A DNA stretch of 64,000 nucleotides, taken from the NCBI GenBank assembly GCA_025782575.1, contig JALGYY010000017.1, positions 175,892 through 239,891 of the forward strand. The letters run 5' to 3'. Shown piece by piece: positions 51,737 to 60,082 of this stretch; position 1 is the first letter of the stretch; each line of letters starts with the position of its first letter. Source of the stretch: a bacterium. GTDB lineage: Bacteria > Orphanbacterota > Orphanbacteria > Orphanbacterales > Orphanbacteraceae. The notes beneath the pieces were generated by a model, which saw only the letters and a program-made list of their open reading frames with translations, was not told the origin of the DNA and did not search any database. Made by a program: the position numbers and the translations under genes.

Positions 51737-53463
51737 TGGGCACCCTCCTTCATCCTTTCGATCTTATCAGCCCGGCCCGTCTCATGTCCGCGCCATCCCC
51801 TCCCCCGGATCGATCGGCCGGGACGCGCGCCTGTCGGCTCCCCTGACCTGATCGCAAACTCCCCGTTCACGATTACATGCACCATCCCCTCCGCATACTG
51901 GTGGGGCTCTTCATAGGTCGCATTATCGTGAACTTGTGCCGGATCGAATATCGCGAGGTCAGCATAGGCTCCCTCCTCGATCTGCCCCCTGTCCTTCAGT
52001 TGAAGAATTTCGGCGGGGAGTAATGTGAGCTTCCTGACGGCCTCCTCGAGAGTCATCACATGTTCTTCACGTACAAACTGCCCGATTACCCGAGCAAAGT
52101 TGCCATACGCACGGGGGTGGGCGCTTTTTTTCAGAAAGGCTCCCTCGGCAGCCATCGAACGTTCATCCGAGCAGAAACCGACCCAGGGAAGAACCAGTTT
52201 TCGGCGAAGGTTTTTTTCTGACATGACAAAGTAGACAGCTCCCACACGGCTCCCGTCTTTTCTAACGAGATCGATGATCGCCTCGGGAGGTGTCATGTCC
52301 CAGCGTTCGGCGATTGCAGCGAGAGTCATTCCGGTTAAGGGTCGAAGACCGCTCGATTGAAACCCGACCAACCGAATACGATCCGCCGAACCGGCCGCGA
52401 GATAGTAATTCTCCCAATCACCGCCGGGGGTCTCGATTTCACTGGCCACGCGGGAACGAATCTCCGGATCGTCCAGCCTTTCCAGCCAGGCTCTATTTCC
52501 CCCCTCCTGCACCCAGGGAGGCATCGCCGCATCGAGACCGGTCCAGGCCGCCGTGTACGCATACATGCTCGCGGTCACTTTGATGCCTTCACCCCGTGCC
52601 TCTTCGATCGCCTCGACCGCCCGGTCCAGAGTCGGCCAGTTGCTCTCCCCCGATGCTTTCAGATGATGAATGTGTACCGCCGTCTCCCCTTCACGGCCGA
52701 TCCTGAATAACTCATCGAGCGCTTCAAGAAGACGATGGGACTCGCTCCGCAGATGAGTCGCGTAAATACCGCCCGACTCCGCCGAGATCCGGGCGAGCGC
52801 TATCAGCTCTTCCGTATCCGCGTACGAACCGGGCGCGTAGATAAGCGCCGAAGAGAGACCGAGCGCTCCCTCTTCCACGGATCGCCTGACCAGGTTCTGC
52901 ATGCGGCGGAGTTCCTCTTCGGTTGCTCGCCGGTTACCGTTTCCGACCACCTGCAACCGGACCGAACCGGCCCCGACAAAAGAGGCAAGATTGCACGCCA
53001 TACCTCGGCGTTCCATATGATCGAGGAACTCTTCCATTGTAGTCCAATTTACGTCGTACCTGGCCCGGCCGCGGCGCTGAAGTAATCGCTCGCGGAGGGC
53101 ATCGTTCAGAGGGGCCATCGATAATCCCTCGCCGATGACTTCGAGTGTCACACCTTGATAGAGGTCGCCGAGAGATCGGCTGTCTGCAAGGAGGGTTTCG
53201 TCCGCCTGGCTCAACATGTTTATGAAACCGGGAGCGATCGCCAGACCGTCGACATCAAGCATCTCAAGGCCGATCAGTCGCCCTGGCGGTGCGATCGCAC
53301 TGATTCGATCACCCACTACAGCAACGTCGGCCGCCACAGGCGGGCGACCACTGCCGTCATACACGATCCCTCCCCTGAGGACGAGATCATGGGCCGAGGA
53401 ACTACCGGCAATCAGGAACCAGGAAAGAACGAAAACGATCCGGATCGAGGATCGCTGATTCAT
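51733..53463 (-). CDS. D-aminoacylase-like amidohydrolase, exported, altered metal site
   Basis: The protein has 576 residues with a signal peptide ending near SSA (23). The overall pattern is N-acyl-D-amino-acid deacylase (QGVTLEVIGEG, ALGLSSALIYAPGSYADTEELIAL, HLRSES, IHHLKASG). At the usual metal-binding motif I-D-x-H-x-H-x-D the sequence reads INMLSQAD, so both His are replaced (L84, Q86). The usual Cys of VVGNCG is also absent (GEGLS). It is either a variant subfamily using other ligands or a non-hydrolytic protein. It touches the boxB stop as TGATG and overlaps the exonuclease start. Confidence 0.82.
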   Translation of the reverse strand: MNQRSSIRIVFVLSWFLIAGSSSAHDLVLRGGIVYDGSGRPPVAADVAVVGDRISAIAPPGRLIGLEMLDVDGLAIAPGFINMLSQADETLLADSRSLGDLYQGVTLEVIGEGLSMAPLNDALRERLLQRRGRARYDVNWTTMEEFLDHMERRGMACNLASFVGAGSVRLQVVGNGNRRATEEELRRMQNLVRRSVEEGALGLSSALIYAPGSYADTEELIALARISAESGGIYATHLRSESHRLLEALDELFRIGREGETAVHIHHLKASGESNWPTLDRAVEAIEEARGEGIKVTASMYAYTAAWTGLDAAMPPWVQEGGNRAWLERLDDPEIRSRVASEIETPGGDWENYYLAAGSADRIRLVGFQSSGLRPLTGMTLAAIAERWDMTPPEAIIDLVRKDGSRVGAVYFVMSEKNLRRKLVLPWVGFCSDERSMAAEGAFLKKSAHPRAYGNFARVIGQFVREEHVMTLEEAVRKLTLLPAEILQLKDRGQIEEGAYADLAIFDPAQVHDNATYEEPHQYAEGMVHVIVNGEFAIRSGEPTGARPGRSIRGRGWRGHETGRADKIERMKEGAH

Positions 53464-54884
53464 CAGGCTTCTACGCGAACGTACTCGAAATTAATCGGTT
53501 TACCGTCGATTCCCTTTTTGGGTGCTGCAATCCAGTTCGCCATCTTGTCGGGCTCATAGATAGGCTCTACTTGAAGGCTTTCGATGTACTCTTTGTCCTC
53601 CGGCGACGGCAACCATTCATCACATCCGGCAATCCATTCCTCTTCGGTCAATGGATTCCCTTTGGGATCGAAGTGATGCCCTGCGTAAATGCCGATCTTG
53701 CGGTTGAATCGACGATGGGGAAGGTAGAGCCGGTCAGAGAGACCGTTCCGCTCCAGGATTTTGTTCCAGCGAGTGACCCCCTTCTCACAGTCGGCGAGAT
53801 ATCCGTCCCGGTGAATTTCGTTCATGGCGTTTCGTGTAGGAACCTCTTCGATCGACATCCTTCCATTTTCGCACACCGGCAGTTCGTAGATTCCTTCTTT
53901 GGCGAGATGCTCATCGTAGCGATACTCGTAGACGCGCCCTTTGAGACCGTTCGCGAAGAAGTTGGCGGCGTTCGAAGAGATCTCCCCGCCGAACAGATCA
54001 ATGCTGAGCGATACCCATAGATTCAAGTGCTTCTGAATCGTCGGGAGATCGATCCCCCCCATTTTTCGGACGTCCTCCGATACACCGCCCATCTCTTTCA
54101 GGAGGTCACAGCACCGCTGAATGACCCGTCCAATTCCAGACTCACCGACGAACATATGATGGGCTTCTTCCGTCAGCATGAACCGAGTCGTTCGTGAAAG
54201 GGGATCAAAGCCGCTCTCGGCAAGCGCCAGAAGCTGAAACTTGCCGTCCCGATCGGTAAACATCGTAAACATGAAGAAATCGAGCCAGTTCGTGACCGGC
54301 TCATTGAAGGTACTCAGGATTCGGGGCTTATCCTCGTTTCCGCTCCGCCGCTCCAGAAGGGCGTCCCCCTCATCGCGGCCATCCCGCCCGAAATGGCTGT
54401 GCAACAGATAGACCATCGCCCAGAGGTGGCGGCCTTCCTCGACATTGACCTGGAACAGATTGCGCAGATCGTAAATACTCGGACAACATTGCCCGAGGAG
54501 GCGTTGCTGCTCCACACTGGCAGGCTCGGTATCACCCTGCGTCACGATCAGCCGGCGCAGAGGATTGCGAAACTCGCCCGGAACTTCCTGCCATGCCGGT
54601 TTTCCCATGAAATCACCGAACCCGATCTTGCGATCCTTCTCGGGTTCGGACATGAAAATTCCCCAACGGTACTCCGGCATGGTGACATATTCGAAGTGAG
54701 CCCAGCCTCGCGAGTCGGCGCTGATCGCCGTTCGAAGCCAGACGCGATGATGGTCCTGAAATCCGTCGGGTCCCATCTCTTTCCACCAATCAATAAATTT
54801 CGGTTGCCAGCGCTCGAGTGCTCGCTGCAACCGGCGATCACTTCCGAGATCAACATTATTCGGAATCTTCTCGGCGGAAATCAT
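53463..54884 (-). CDS. boxB: Benzoyl-CoA 2,3-epoxidase, oxygenase component
   Basis: The 473 residues match the BoxB di-iron protein throughout. The iron ligands fall at E120, E150, H153, D211, E240 and H243 (NVEEGRHLW; LTEEAHHMF), the positions expected for the characterised enzyme. It uses O2 and electrons from the reductase BoxA to make 2,3-epoxybenzoyl-CoA in the cytoplasm. BoxA is not encoded in this window. The gene follows boxC with no gap. This is the strongest evidence that the operon is for aerobic benzoate-type degradation. Confidence 0.95.
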   Translation of the reverse strand: MISAEKIPNNVDLGSDRRLQRALERWQPKFIDWWKEMGPDGFQDHHRVWLRTAISADSRGWAHFEYVTMPEYRWGIFMSEPEKDRKIGFGDFMGKPAWQEVPGEFRNPLRRLIVTQGDTEPASVEQQRLLGQCCPSIYDLRNLFQVNVEEGRHLWAMVYLLHSHFGRDGRDEGDALLERRSGNEDKPRILSTFNEPVTNWLDFFMFTMFTDRDGKFQLLALAESGFDPLSRTTRFMLTEEAHHMFVGESGIGRVIQRCCDLLKEMGGVSEDVRKMGGIDLPTIQKHLNLWVSLSIDLFGGEISSNAANFFANGLKGRVYEYRYDEHLAKEGIYELPVCENGRMSIEEVPTRNAMNEIHRDGYLADCEKGVTRWNKILERNGLSDRLYLPHRRFNRKIGIYAGHHFDPKGNPLTEEEWIAGCDEWLPSPEDKEYIESLQVEPIYEPDKMANWIAAPKKGIDGKPINFEYVRVEA

Positions 54885-56525
54885 CTACGTCCTCCTCCAA
54901 TCGAACTCCGGTCTCATGCCCGCTTTCCCGTAAACTTTGAGGGCCCCTTTGTCGCCAACGGCGTTCGGGCGTTGAAAGATCCAGTTCTGCCAGGCCGAAA
55001 GCCTGCCGAAGATTTTTGTTTCAAGCGTTTCCGGTCCCGGAAAGCGTAGATTCGCCTCCATTCCGGTAAGGGCGTCCGGGGAGAAAGAGCTTCTCTCCTC
55101 AATTGCGATCCGCACTTCGTCTTCCCAGTCGATGTCGTCGGGTGACAGAGTGACGAGACCCGCCTCTTCCGCCTCGACCGGCCCGTAAGACTTGCCTCCG
55201 GCCAGAATGTCAGCGACACGCCCCGGATCTCTGAGAAACCGCGTCTCCAGCCTGGTAAGCCCGTTCCCCATGGGAAGCGCACCACCGTTCATCGACGACA
55301 GCTGAATTGTCACCGGCTTGTCCGGATCATCCATCATGTAAGAGCGGTCAGCAGCGAGTGCGATTTCGAACAGCGTGCCGGCGAAGCAGGATCCAGGATC
55401 GATAAGAGCGATCAGGCTCTTCGAGCTTACATCCAGACGCTTCAAAGTCCTCTTCATATAATGCCGGATCTCCCTCACAAGCCAATCGCCCTTGTGCTCC
55501 TCCAGGACGCGATCCACAGCCAGCACCTGATTACCGTCCCCATTTGTCCGAAGGAGCAGTGTACCGATTTCGGGTTCATTCAGTCTGATATGATAAAGAG
55601 CGTCGGTCAGTTCGCGAAACGCCCGAAGGGGCCAGTATTCGCTTCCGGCGAGCCTGATCTCATCCGGTGTGGAAGGCTGCTCGCCTTCCGGGCCCTTGAC
55701 CGTTAAATTGCCGAGTCGGCGACCCCTGTCAAGTCGGAGGTCCACATAGCGGTAGCTGACGCCGTCTTCGCTTCGTTCCGGGTCGAGTCGACCGAGGCTG
55801 ATCCCGGGACCGATTGCCGGTCGGTCGGACTGCGATGCGAGTTCTTCAGCACGGGCCGTAACGACCTCATCGAATTTGCTTCGAGGAAACAAGCCGTCTA
55901 CGAGTTTCCATTCGACCGCGCGCTTACCCTTCACCCCTTCGGCCACCGTGCAGAAGATGTCGGCATGGTCCCGTCGGACCTTTCGCTTGTCCACGACCCG
56001 CGTCAGACCGCCGGTCCCCGGTAACACACCGAGCAGAGGAACTTCGGGAAGGCTTACAGTCGAATTACCGTCATCAACCAGATAGATTTCGTCACACGCG
56101 AGGGCAAGCTCGTATCCGCCTCCCGCACAGACCCCGTTTACCGCAGCAATAAATTTGATTCCTGAATTTTCGCTGGCATCTTCGATCCCGAGGCGGGTTT
56201 CGTTGGTGAACTTACAGAAGTTAACTTTGAACCCATGTTCCGCCCCGCCGAGCATGAAGATATTCGCCCCGGCACAGAAGATTTTATTGAGCGCGCTCGC
56301 GATAAGCACCGCATGGACTTCAGGATGCTCGAAACGAATCCGCTCGATGGCGTCGGCCAGTTCGATATCCACTCCGAGATCGTAGGAGTTCAGCTTCAGC
56401 TTGTACCCCTCGTGAAGCCCGGCATCCTCATCCACACTCATGCTGAGGGTCGCCAGATTCCCGTCGAAGTCGAGCTTCCAGTGTTTGTACCGATCCGGGT
56501 GCGTCTCGAATCGAATCGGATCCAT
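54885..56525 (-). CDS. boxC: 2,3-epoxybenzoyl-CoA dihydrolase
   Basis: There are 546 residues from the ATG that has GGAGGGAG upstream; the ATG five codons earlier is part of that ribosome-binding site. This is a long, divergent crotonase: GGYELALACDEIYL and SLPEVPLLGVLPGTGGLTRV in the N-terminal half, and a second crotonase-like half with FAGTLFEIALAADRSYMM. Size and sequence match BoxC, which opens the epoxide ring to 3,4-dehydroadipyl-CoA semialdehyde and formate. It is directly followed by boxB. Confidence 0.95.
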   Translation of the reverse strand: MDPIRFETHPDRYKHWKLDFDGNLATLSMSVDEDAGLHEGYKLKLNSYDLGVDIELADAIERIRFEHPEVHAVLIASALNKIFCAGANIFMLGGAEHGFKVNFCKFTNETRLGIEDASENSGIKFIAAVNGVCAGGGYELALACDEIYLVDDGNSTVSLPEVPLLGVLPGTGGLTRVVDKRKVRRDHADIFCTVAEGVKGKRAVEWKLVDGLFPRSKFDEVVTARAEELASQSDRPAIGPGISLGRLDPERSEDGVSYRYVDLRLDRGRRLGNLTVKGPEGEQPSTPDEIRLAGSEYWPLRAFRELTDALYHIRLNEPEIGTLLLRTNGDGNQVLAVDRVLEEHKGDWLVREIRHYMKRTLKRLDVSSKSLIALIDPGSCFAGTLFEIALAADRSYMMDDPDKPVTIQLSSMNGGALPMGNGLTRLETRFLRDPGRVADILAGGKSYGPVEAEEAGLVTLSPDDIDWEDEVRIAIEERSSFSPDALTGMEANLRFPGPETLETKIFGRLSAWQNWIFQRPNAVGDKGALKVYGKAGMRPEFDWRRT

Positions 56526-56551
56526 CCCCACTCCCTCCATTCTTGCTTCCT

Positions 56552-57316
56552 CTACTTTTTTCGATCAAGAAACGCGGTCATGCGTTCCCGCTTTTCCTTA
56601 TCATCGAAAAGAAGGGCCTGTGCCGCTGACTCGAATGCCATGCCCGCATCGGTACCCGATTCCTGTCCGGTATTCAGCGCAACTTTTGCAAGCCGCACGG
56701 CAAGATCGCCGTTCTTCATTACAGATTTCCCGAGCTTGACAGCTTCAGACATGACGTGCTCGTCCGCCACAACACGATTGGCAAGACCGATCGAAAACGC
56801 TTCCATCCCGCCGATTACCCTGCCGGAAAGAATCATATCCTTCGCTCGTCCGAGTCCGATGATCCGGGGCAATCGGTAGGTGGCTCCCGCTCCCGGGATG
56901 ATGCCCAGTCCTACTTCAGGTTGGCCCAGACGGCTACCCTCTCCGCAAACACGCAGATCGCAGGCGAGTGCGAACTCGAGTCCACCGCCAAGCGCGATCC
57001 CGCGAATCGCGGCAATCGTAGGCAAGGGATACTGTTCGACTTCCCGAAAGAGCGAACTGTTGATCCGCCTCAGCGCATCGACGCTCGACCGGTCGCGGAG
57101 TTCGGCGATGTCGGCACCGGACAGGAACGCCTTCTCCCCTGCACCTGTAAAGATAACCAGCCGGGAAACTCCGTCGCCGTGCGTCGCATCCAGAAACCGT
57201 CGAATGTCGGCGATCATTGCCTCATTCAGAGCATGGCGAACTTCCGGGCGGTCAAAAGTACAGGTGACGAGTCCCGTCTCCGATCGATCAACCCTGATAG
57301 TGGAGTAGCCGCCCAA
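56552..57316 (-). CDS. Enoyl-CoA hydratase
   Basis: This 254-residue crotonase has both catalytic Glu (E114 in GGGLEFALACD; E134 in QPEVGLGIIPGAGA) and the oxyanion FLSGADIAEL. It is a true hydratase by residues. It could act on dehydroadipyl-CoA in the box route or on general enoyl-CoA. It follows the zinc dehydrogenase gene by 9 bases and precedes boxC by 26. With two further crotonases in the operon, the division of labour is unclear. Confidence 0.92.
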   Translation of the reverse strand: MGGYSTIRVDRSETGLVTCTFDRPEVRHALNEAMIADIRRFLDATHGDGVSRLVIFTGAGEKAFLSGADIAELRDRSSVDALRRINSSLFREVEQYPLPTIAAIRGIALGGGLEFALACDLRVCGEGSRLGQPEVGLGIIPGAGATYRLPRIIGLGRAKDMILSGRVIGGMEAFSIGLANRVVADEHVMSEAVKLGKSVMKNGDLAVRLAKVALNTGQESGTDAGMAFESAAQALLFDDKEKRERMTAFLDRKK

Positions 57317-57325
57317 CGGGACCCC

Positions 57326-58354
57326 TTAAATTGCGAGAATGATCTTGCCGAACACAGCGCGCTCTTCGATCAACCGGTGTGCGTTACGAACCTCGGCGAG
57401 AGGCATCACCCGATCGATGACAGGCCGGAATCGTCCGTCCTCGGCATGTCCAAGTACTTCACGAAGATCCGCCCGGCTTCCCATGGTCGAACCAAGAATG
57501 CTGAGTGACTTGAAGAACAGATGTTTCAAGTCGATCGAGACTCGAGATCCTGTCGTCGCTCCGCAGGTGACGAGCCGCCCCCGCCACGACAGCGCCCGGA
57601 GACTCTGCTTCCAGGTCGCCTCGCCGACGTGCTCGAACACGACGTCGGCCCCCCGCTTCCCGGTTATCTCATGAACTCGAGCGGCCACGTCCTCACTCAG
57701 GTAGTCGATGACGTGGTCGGCGCCAAGCTCGGCGGCCAGCCTCGTCTTCCTCTTCCCTCCGGCCGTGGCGATCACCCGTGCGTTCCAGAGCTTGGCGATC
57801 TGGACCGCCGCGCTCCCGACGCCGCTGCCGGCCGCTTGAACCAGAACAGTCTCGCCCGGTCGAATTTCCGCACGATTGACGAGCATGTGCCATGCGGTGA
57901 GGAAAGCAAGCGGCATTGCTGCCGCTTCCTCCATCGTGAGCCCTTTCGGTTTGGGCATCACGTTCCGTCCCGGCACGACGATCATCTCGGCGTAGCCGCC
58001 GTTCCGAGTCTCCCCGAGGATGCCGTACTGCGAGCAATGGTGGTCCCGCCCGGAGTCACAGGCCATGCAATGCCCGCAACTGACTCCCGGCGCGATCACC
58101 ACTTCGTCCCCCGGCGACACGGAACGGACGCATTCGCCCGCTTCGAGAACTGTTCCGGCCACGTCGTTTCCCGGAATGAGGGGGAGCGGAAAACTGTGTC
58201 CCGGCACCCCTCGTCTCACCCAGAGGTCGAGGTGATTGACGGCGGTCGCCTGGACACGGACAAGGACTTCATCTGCGGCAGGCGATGGATCTGCAACGTC
58301 TTCATGGAGGAGTGCGTCCACTCCGCCGTGGGACCGAACGATTACCGCTTTCAT
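57326..58354 (-). CDS. Zinc-type medium-chain dehydrogenase/reductase
   Basis: The protein has 342 residues of the MDR superfamily. It has a GroES-like N-domain with PLIPGNDVAGTV, a structural zinc cluster CGHCMACDSGRDHHC, and a Rossmann domain with AAGSGVGSAAVQIAKLW. It resembles zinc-binding alcohol dehydrogenases and quinone oxidoreductase-like enzymes. It may reduce or oxidise an alcohol, aldehyde or enoyl-CoA in aromatic degradation; the substrate is unknown. It is the first gene of the operon and has its own promoter. Confidence 0.88.
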   Translation of the reverse strand: MKAVIVRSHGGVDALLHEDVADPSPAADEVLVRVQATAVNHLDLWVRRGVPGHSFPLPLIPGNDVAGTVLEAGECVRSVSPGDEVVIAPGVSCGHCMACDSGRDHHCSQYGILGETRNGGYAEMIVVPGRNVMPKPKGLTMEEAAAMPLAFLTAWHMLVNRAEIRPGETVLVQAAGSGVGSAAVQIAKLWNARVIATAGGKRKTRLAAELGADHVIDYLSEDVAARVHEITGKRGADVVFEHVGEATWKQSLRALSWRGRLVTCGATTGSRVSIDLKHLFFKSLSILGSTMGSRADLREVLGHAEDGRFRPVIDRVMPLAEVRNAHRLIEERAVFGKIILAI

Positions 58355-58378
58355 CTCTCTTTGTCCTTGGTCGCCGTT

Positions 58379-58407
58379 ATTTTACACAGGGAGGCCTCGG
58401 GAGGCAA
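58379..58407 (-). promoter_or_regulatory. Promoter of the benzoyl-CoA degradation operon
   Basis: On the minus strand TTGCCT (58407-58402) and TAAAAT (58384-58379) are 17 bases apart. The expected start near 58372 leaves about 18 bases to the ATG at 58354, preceded by AAAGAGAG. Confidence 0.55.
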
Positions 58408-58481
58408 GCCGCCAGGATCTCCCGTGTTACTCACTCACCTCCCGCGATCGGGATCGAGCGCCCACGAGGTTTCAGGTCTGA

Positions 58482-58847
58482 TCACAACATCGAGTCGCCA
58501 AGCTGGGCTTCGAAGTTTTCTCCACTGAGATCATAGTGACTTCCATGCCAGACGAACTCTCCCCCTCGAAAGAGGAGTGCCTGGGGGGATTCGTGGCGGA
58601 TACCCAGTTCCGCCGATAGACCGCGGGCAAGATCCCGATCAGCTACGACATCAACCAGGGCGAGATGAAATGGCTGGCCCTCGCCCCCGCTGCTCAGCCA
58701 CTTCTGAAAATCCTCTTCCACGTAACCGCTTACACCGCATCGGGGGCTCGTTTTAAGCACGAGTGCGGGCATGCTCTCTGAAGAACTCTTCAGGAGACGC
58801 ACCGCCTCCTCCGGATCCTCCGGTAGTTTCAATTCGATCGCTTCCAT
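58482..58847 (-). CDS. YtxJ-like monothiol bacilliredoxin
   Basis: The protein is 121 residues from the ATG with AGGAG upstream; the longer frame runs back into the previous gene. It has a thioredoxin fold of the YtxJ/BrxC family with a single active Cys (C37) in LKTSPRCGVSG, then LALVDVVADRDLARGLSAELGI and ESPQALLFRGGEFVWHGSHYDL. Family members remove bacillithiol from proteins. This hints at a bacillithiol-like thiol in the host. It overlaps the upstream aspartoacylase-like gene by 19 bases and is last in its operon. Confidence 0.85.
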   Translation of the reverse strand: MEAIELKLPEDPEEAVRLLKSSSESMPALVLKTSPRCGVSGYVEEDFQKWLSSGGEGQPFHLALVDVVADRDLARGLSAELGIRHESPQALLFRGGEFVWHGSHYDLSGENFEAQLGDSML

Positions 58848-60082
58848 GGTTCTCCTGAATCGGGATCGGAGTTCTCTGCGAGTCCTCGATAGAAACCTGC
58901 ATCGATTCGCTCTGGAGCGGTCAGATCGTGACATCTCTTCCGATAGGTCCAGCCTCGCCCCATACGGCGTTCTTTCCGGAAACCAAGAAGATGGAAGACC
59001 TGCCGCACGAGCCACCGCGCCACCCGTCCGTTTATATGAACATAACCGGGATGACTCTCGAGGCGCCGCACGCCCGGTAGAAAAGGGACGAGCCGAGGTA
59101 GTCCGATTCTCCTTAGGAATTCGGAAAAAACGAGCCAGAATCCCTTGAAAGGCCTGGCGACAAAAAAACCGTCATTGCCGAGCGCCTGATAGAGGGGAAG
59201 TAGAATCCGACCGTTTTCCGGCGACCGGATCGACTCGCCATTATCATGGGCGAGCACCTCATCTTTACGGATCGTTCGAAAATTAAAGTAGCCGGGATTC
59301 ATCTCGAACCGGCTTCGATTCTCGATTGCATGACGATAACGGATTTCGAGGATATGCGGCACACCCCGGGCGGCACGCCTGAGCATCTGACGAGACTGAT
59401 CGATGCCGGGGACATTCGAATCGGCCAGCATCCCTGCCGCGATCAGAAGAACCCATATGGCGGCTTCGATCTGATCCACCGACGAATCCTTGCCGTGCTG
59501 GCCCCCCTCAATTCCAACAGTGAGACACCCCCTGTCCCCGAGATACTCGTTCAGTCCCCCATCAAGTTGCTCTTCGAGGCCGAGAATCACCGGCAGAGGT
59601 AATTTAAATGCCAGCTTTCTATTCCGAATCGTATCGCCGATAAATGCGAACGGCTCTCCATCAGCGGAACTCGTATGAAGATCAAAAAAAATGACCTCCC
59701 CTTGTGCCGCTGAAAACAACTCCTCCAGTTTTTCGAGGATGCGCAGTAGCTCCTCTTCCTCGGCGGTTGTCCTGCGTCCGATCGATCCGTCCTTCAGTGC
59801 CAGAATACGCTTGGGGAACCAAATCCTGTTGATATCGTTTTCTAGAAACCGGACCCCCTCCCGGAGAGCGGGTACATTGCCCGCCAGGCCGTGGAACACG
59901 CCTTTCAGCGGCAGTTTTTGCTGCTCCATGCTTGCAAGAACACGCTCGACCGCGTAAATACCTGCCGGTTCGTTTCCATGGAGCCCGCCCATACAGATGA
60001 AAGTGGGGCCGGGCTTCCCGGACGTATAGCTTCCGATCTCCCGCTGGAACGGGGCGCTCGCCTGCAAATTTACTTTGATCAA
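58829..60082 (-). CDS. Succinylglutamate desuccinylase/aspartoacylase-like zinc hydrolase, TTG start
   Basis: The start TTG 60082 overlaps the ligase stop as TTGA, giving 417 residues; the open frame extends further into the ligase gene, where the other frame is clearly the real one. The zinc site is GGLHGNEPAG with a later DLHTSS, and the catalytic Glu is in VGIEGGQHG. This is the AstE/AspA family (M14-like), which removes acyl groups from amino acids or small peptides. A C-terminal extension of about 100 basic residues is unusual. Coupling to an amide-forming ligase suggests that the two make and trim the same compound. Confidence 0.85.
   Translation of the reverse strand: MIKVNLQASAPFQREIGSYTSGKPGPTFICMGGLHGNEPAGIYAVERVLASMEQQKLPLKGVFHGLAGNVPALREGVRFLENDINRIWFPKRILALKDGSIGRRTTAEEEELLRILEKLEELFSAAQGEVIFFDLHTSSADGEPFAFIGDTIRNRKLAFKLPLPVILGLEEQLDGGLNEYLGDRGCLTVGIEGGQHGKDSSVDQIEAAIWVLLIAAGMLADSNVPGIDQSRQMLRRAARGVPHILEIRYRHAIENRSRFEMNPGYFNFRTIRKDEVLAHDNGESIRSPENGRILLPLYQALGNDGFFVARPFKGFWLVFSEFLRRIGLPRLVPFLPGVRRLESHPGYVHINGRVARWLVRQVFHLLGFRKERRMGRGWTYRKRCHDLTAPERIDAGFYRGLAENSDPDSGEPWKRSN

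Noticed and set aside
57521-58528. A 335-codon plus-strand frame over the zinc dehydrogenase gene
   Set aside because: It is antisense to a gene with complete zinc and NAD motifs and reads through that gene's promoter.
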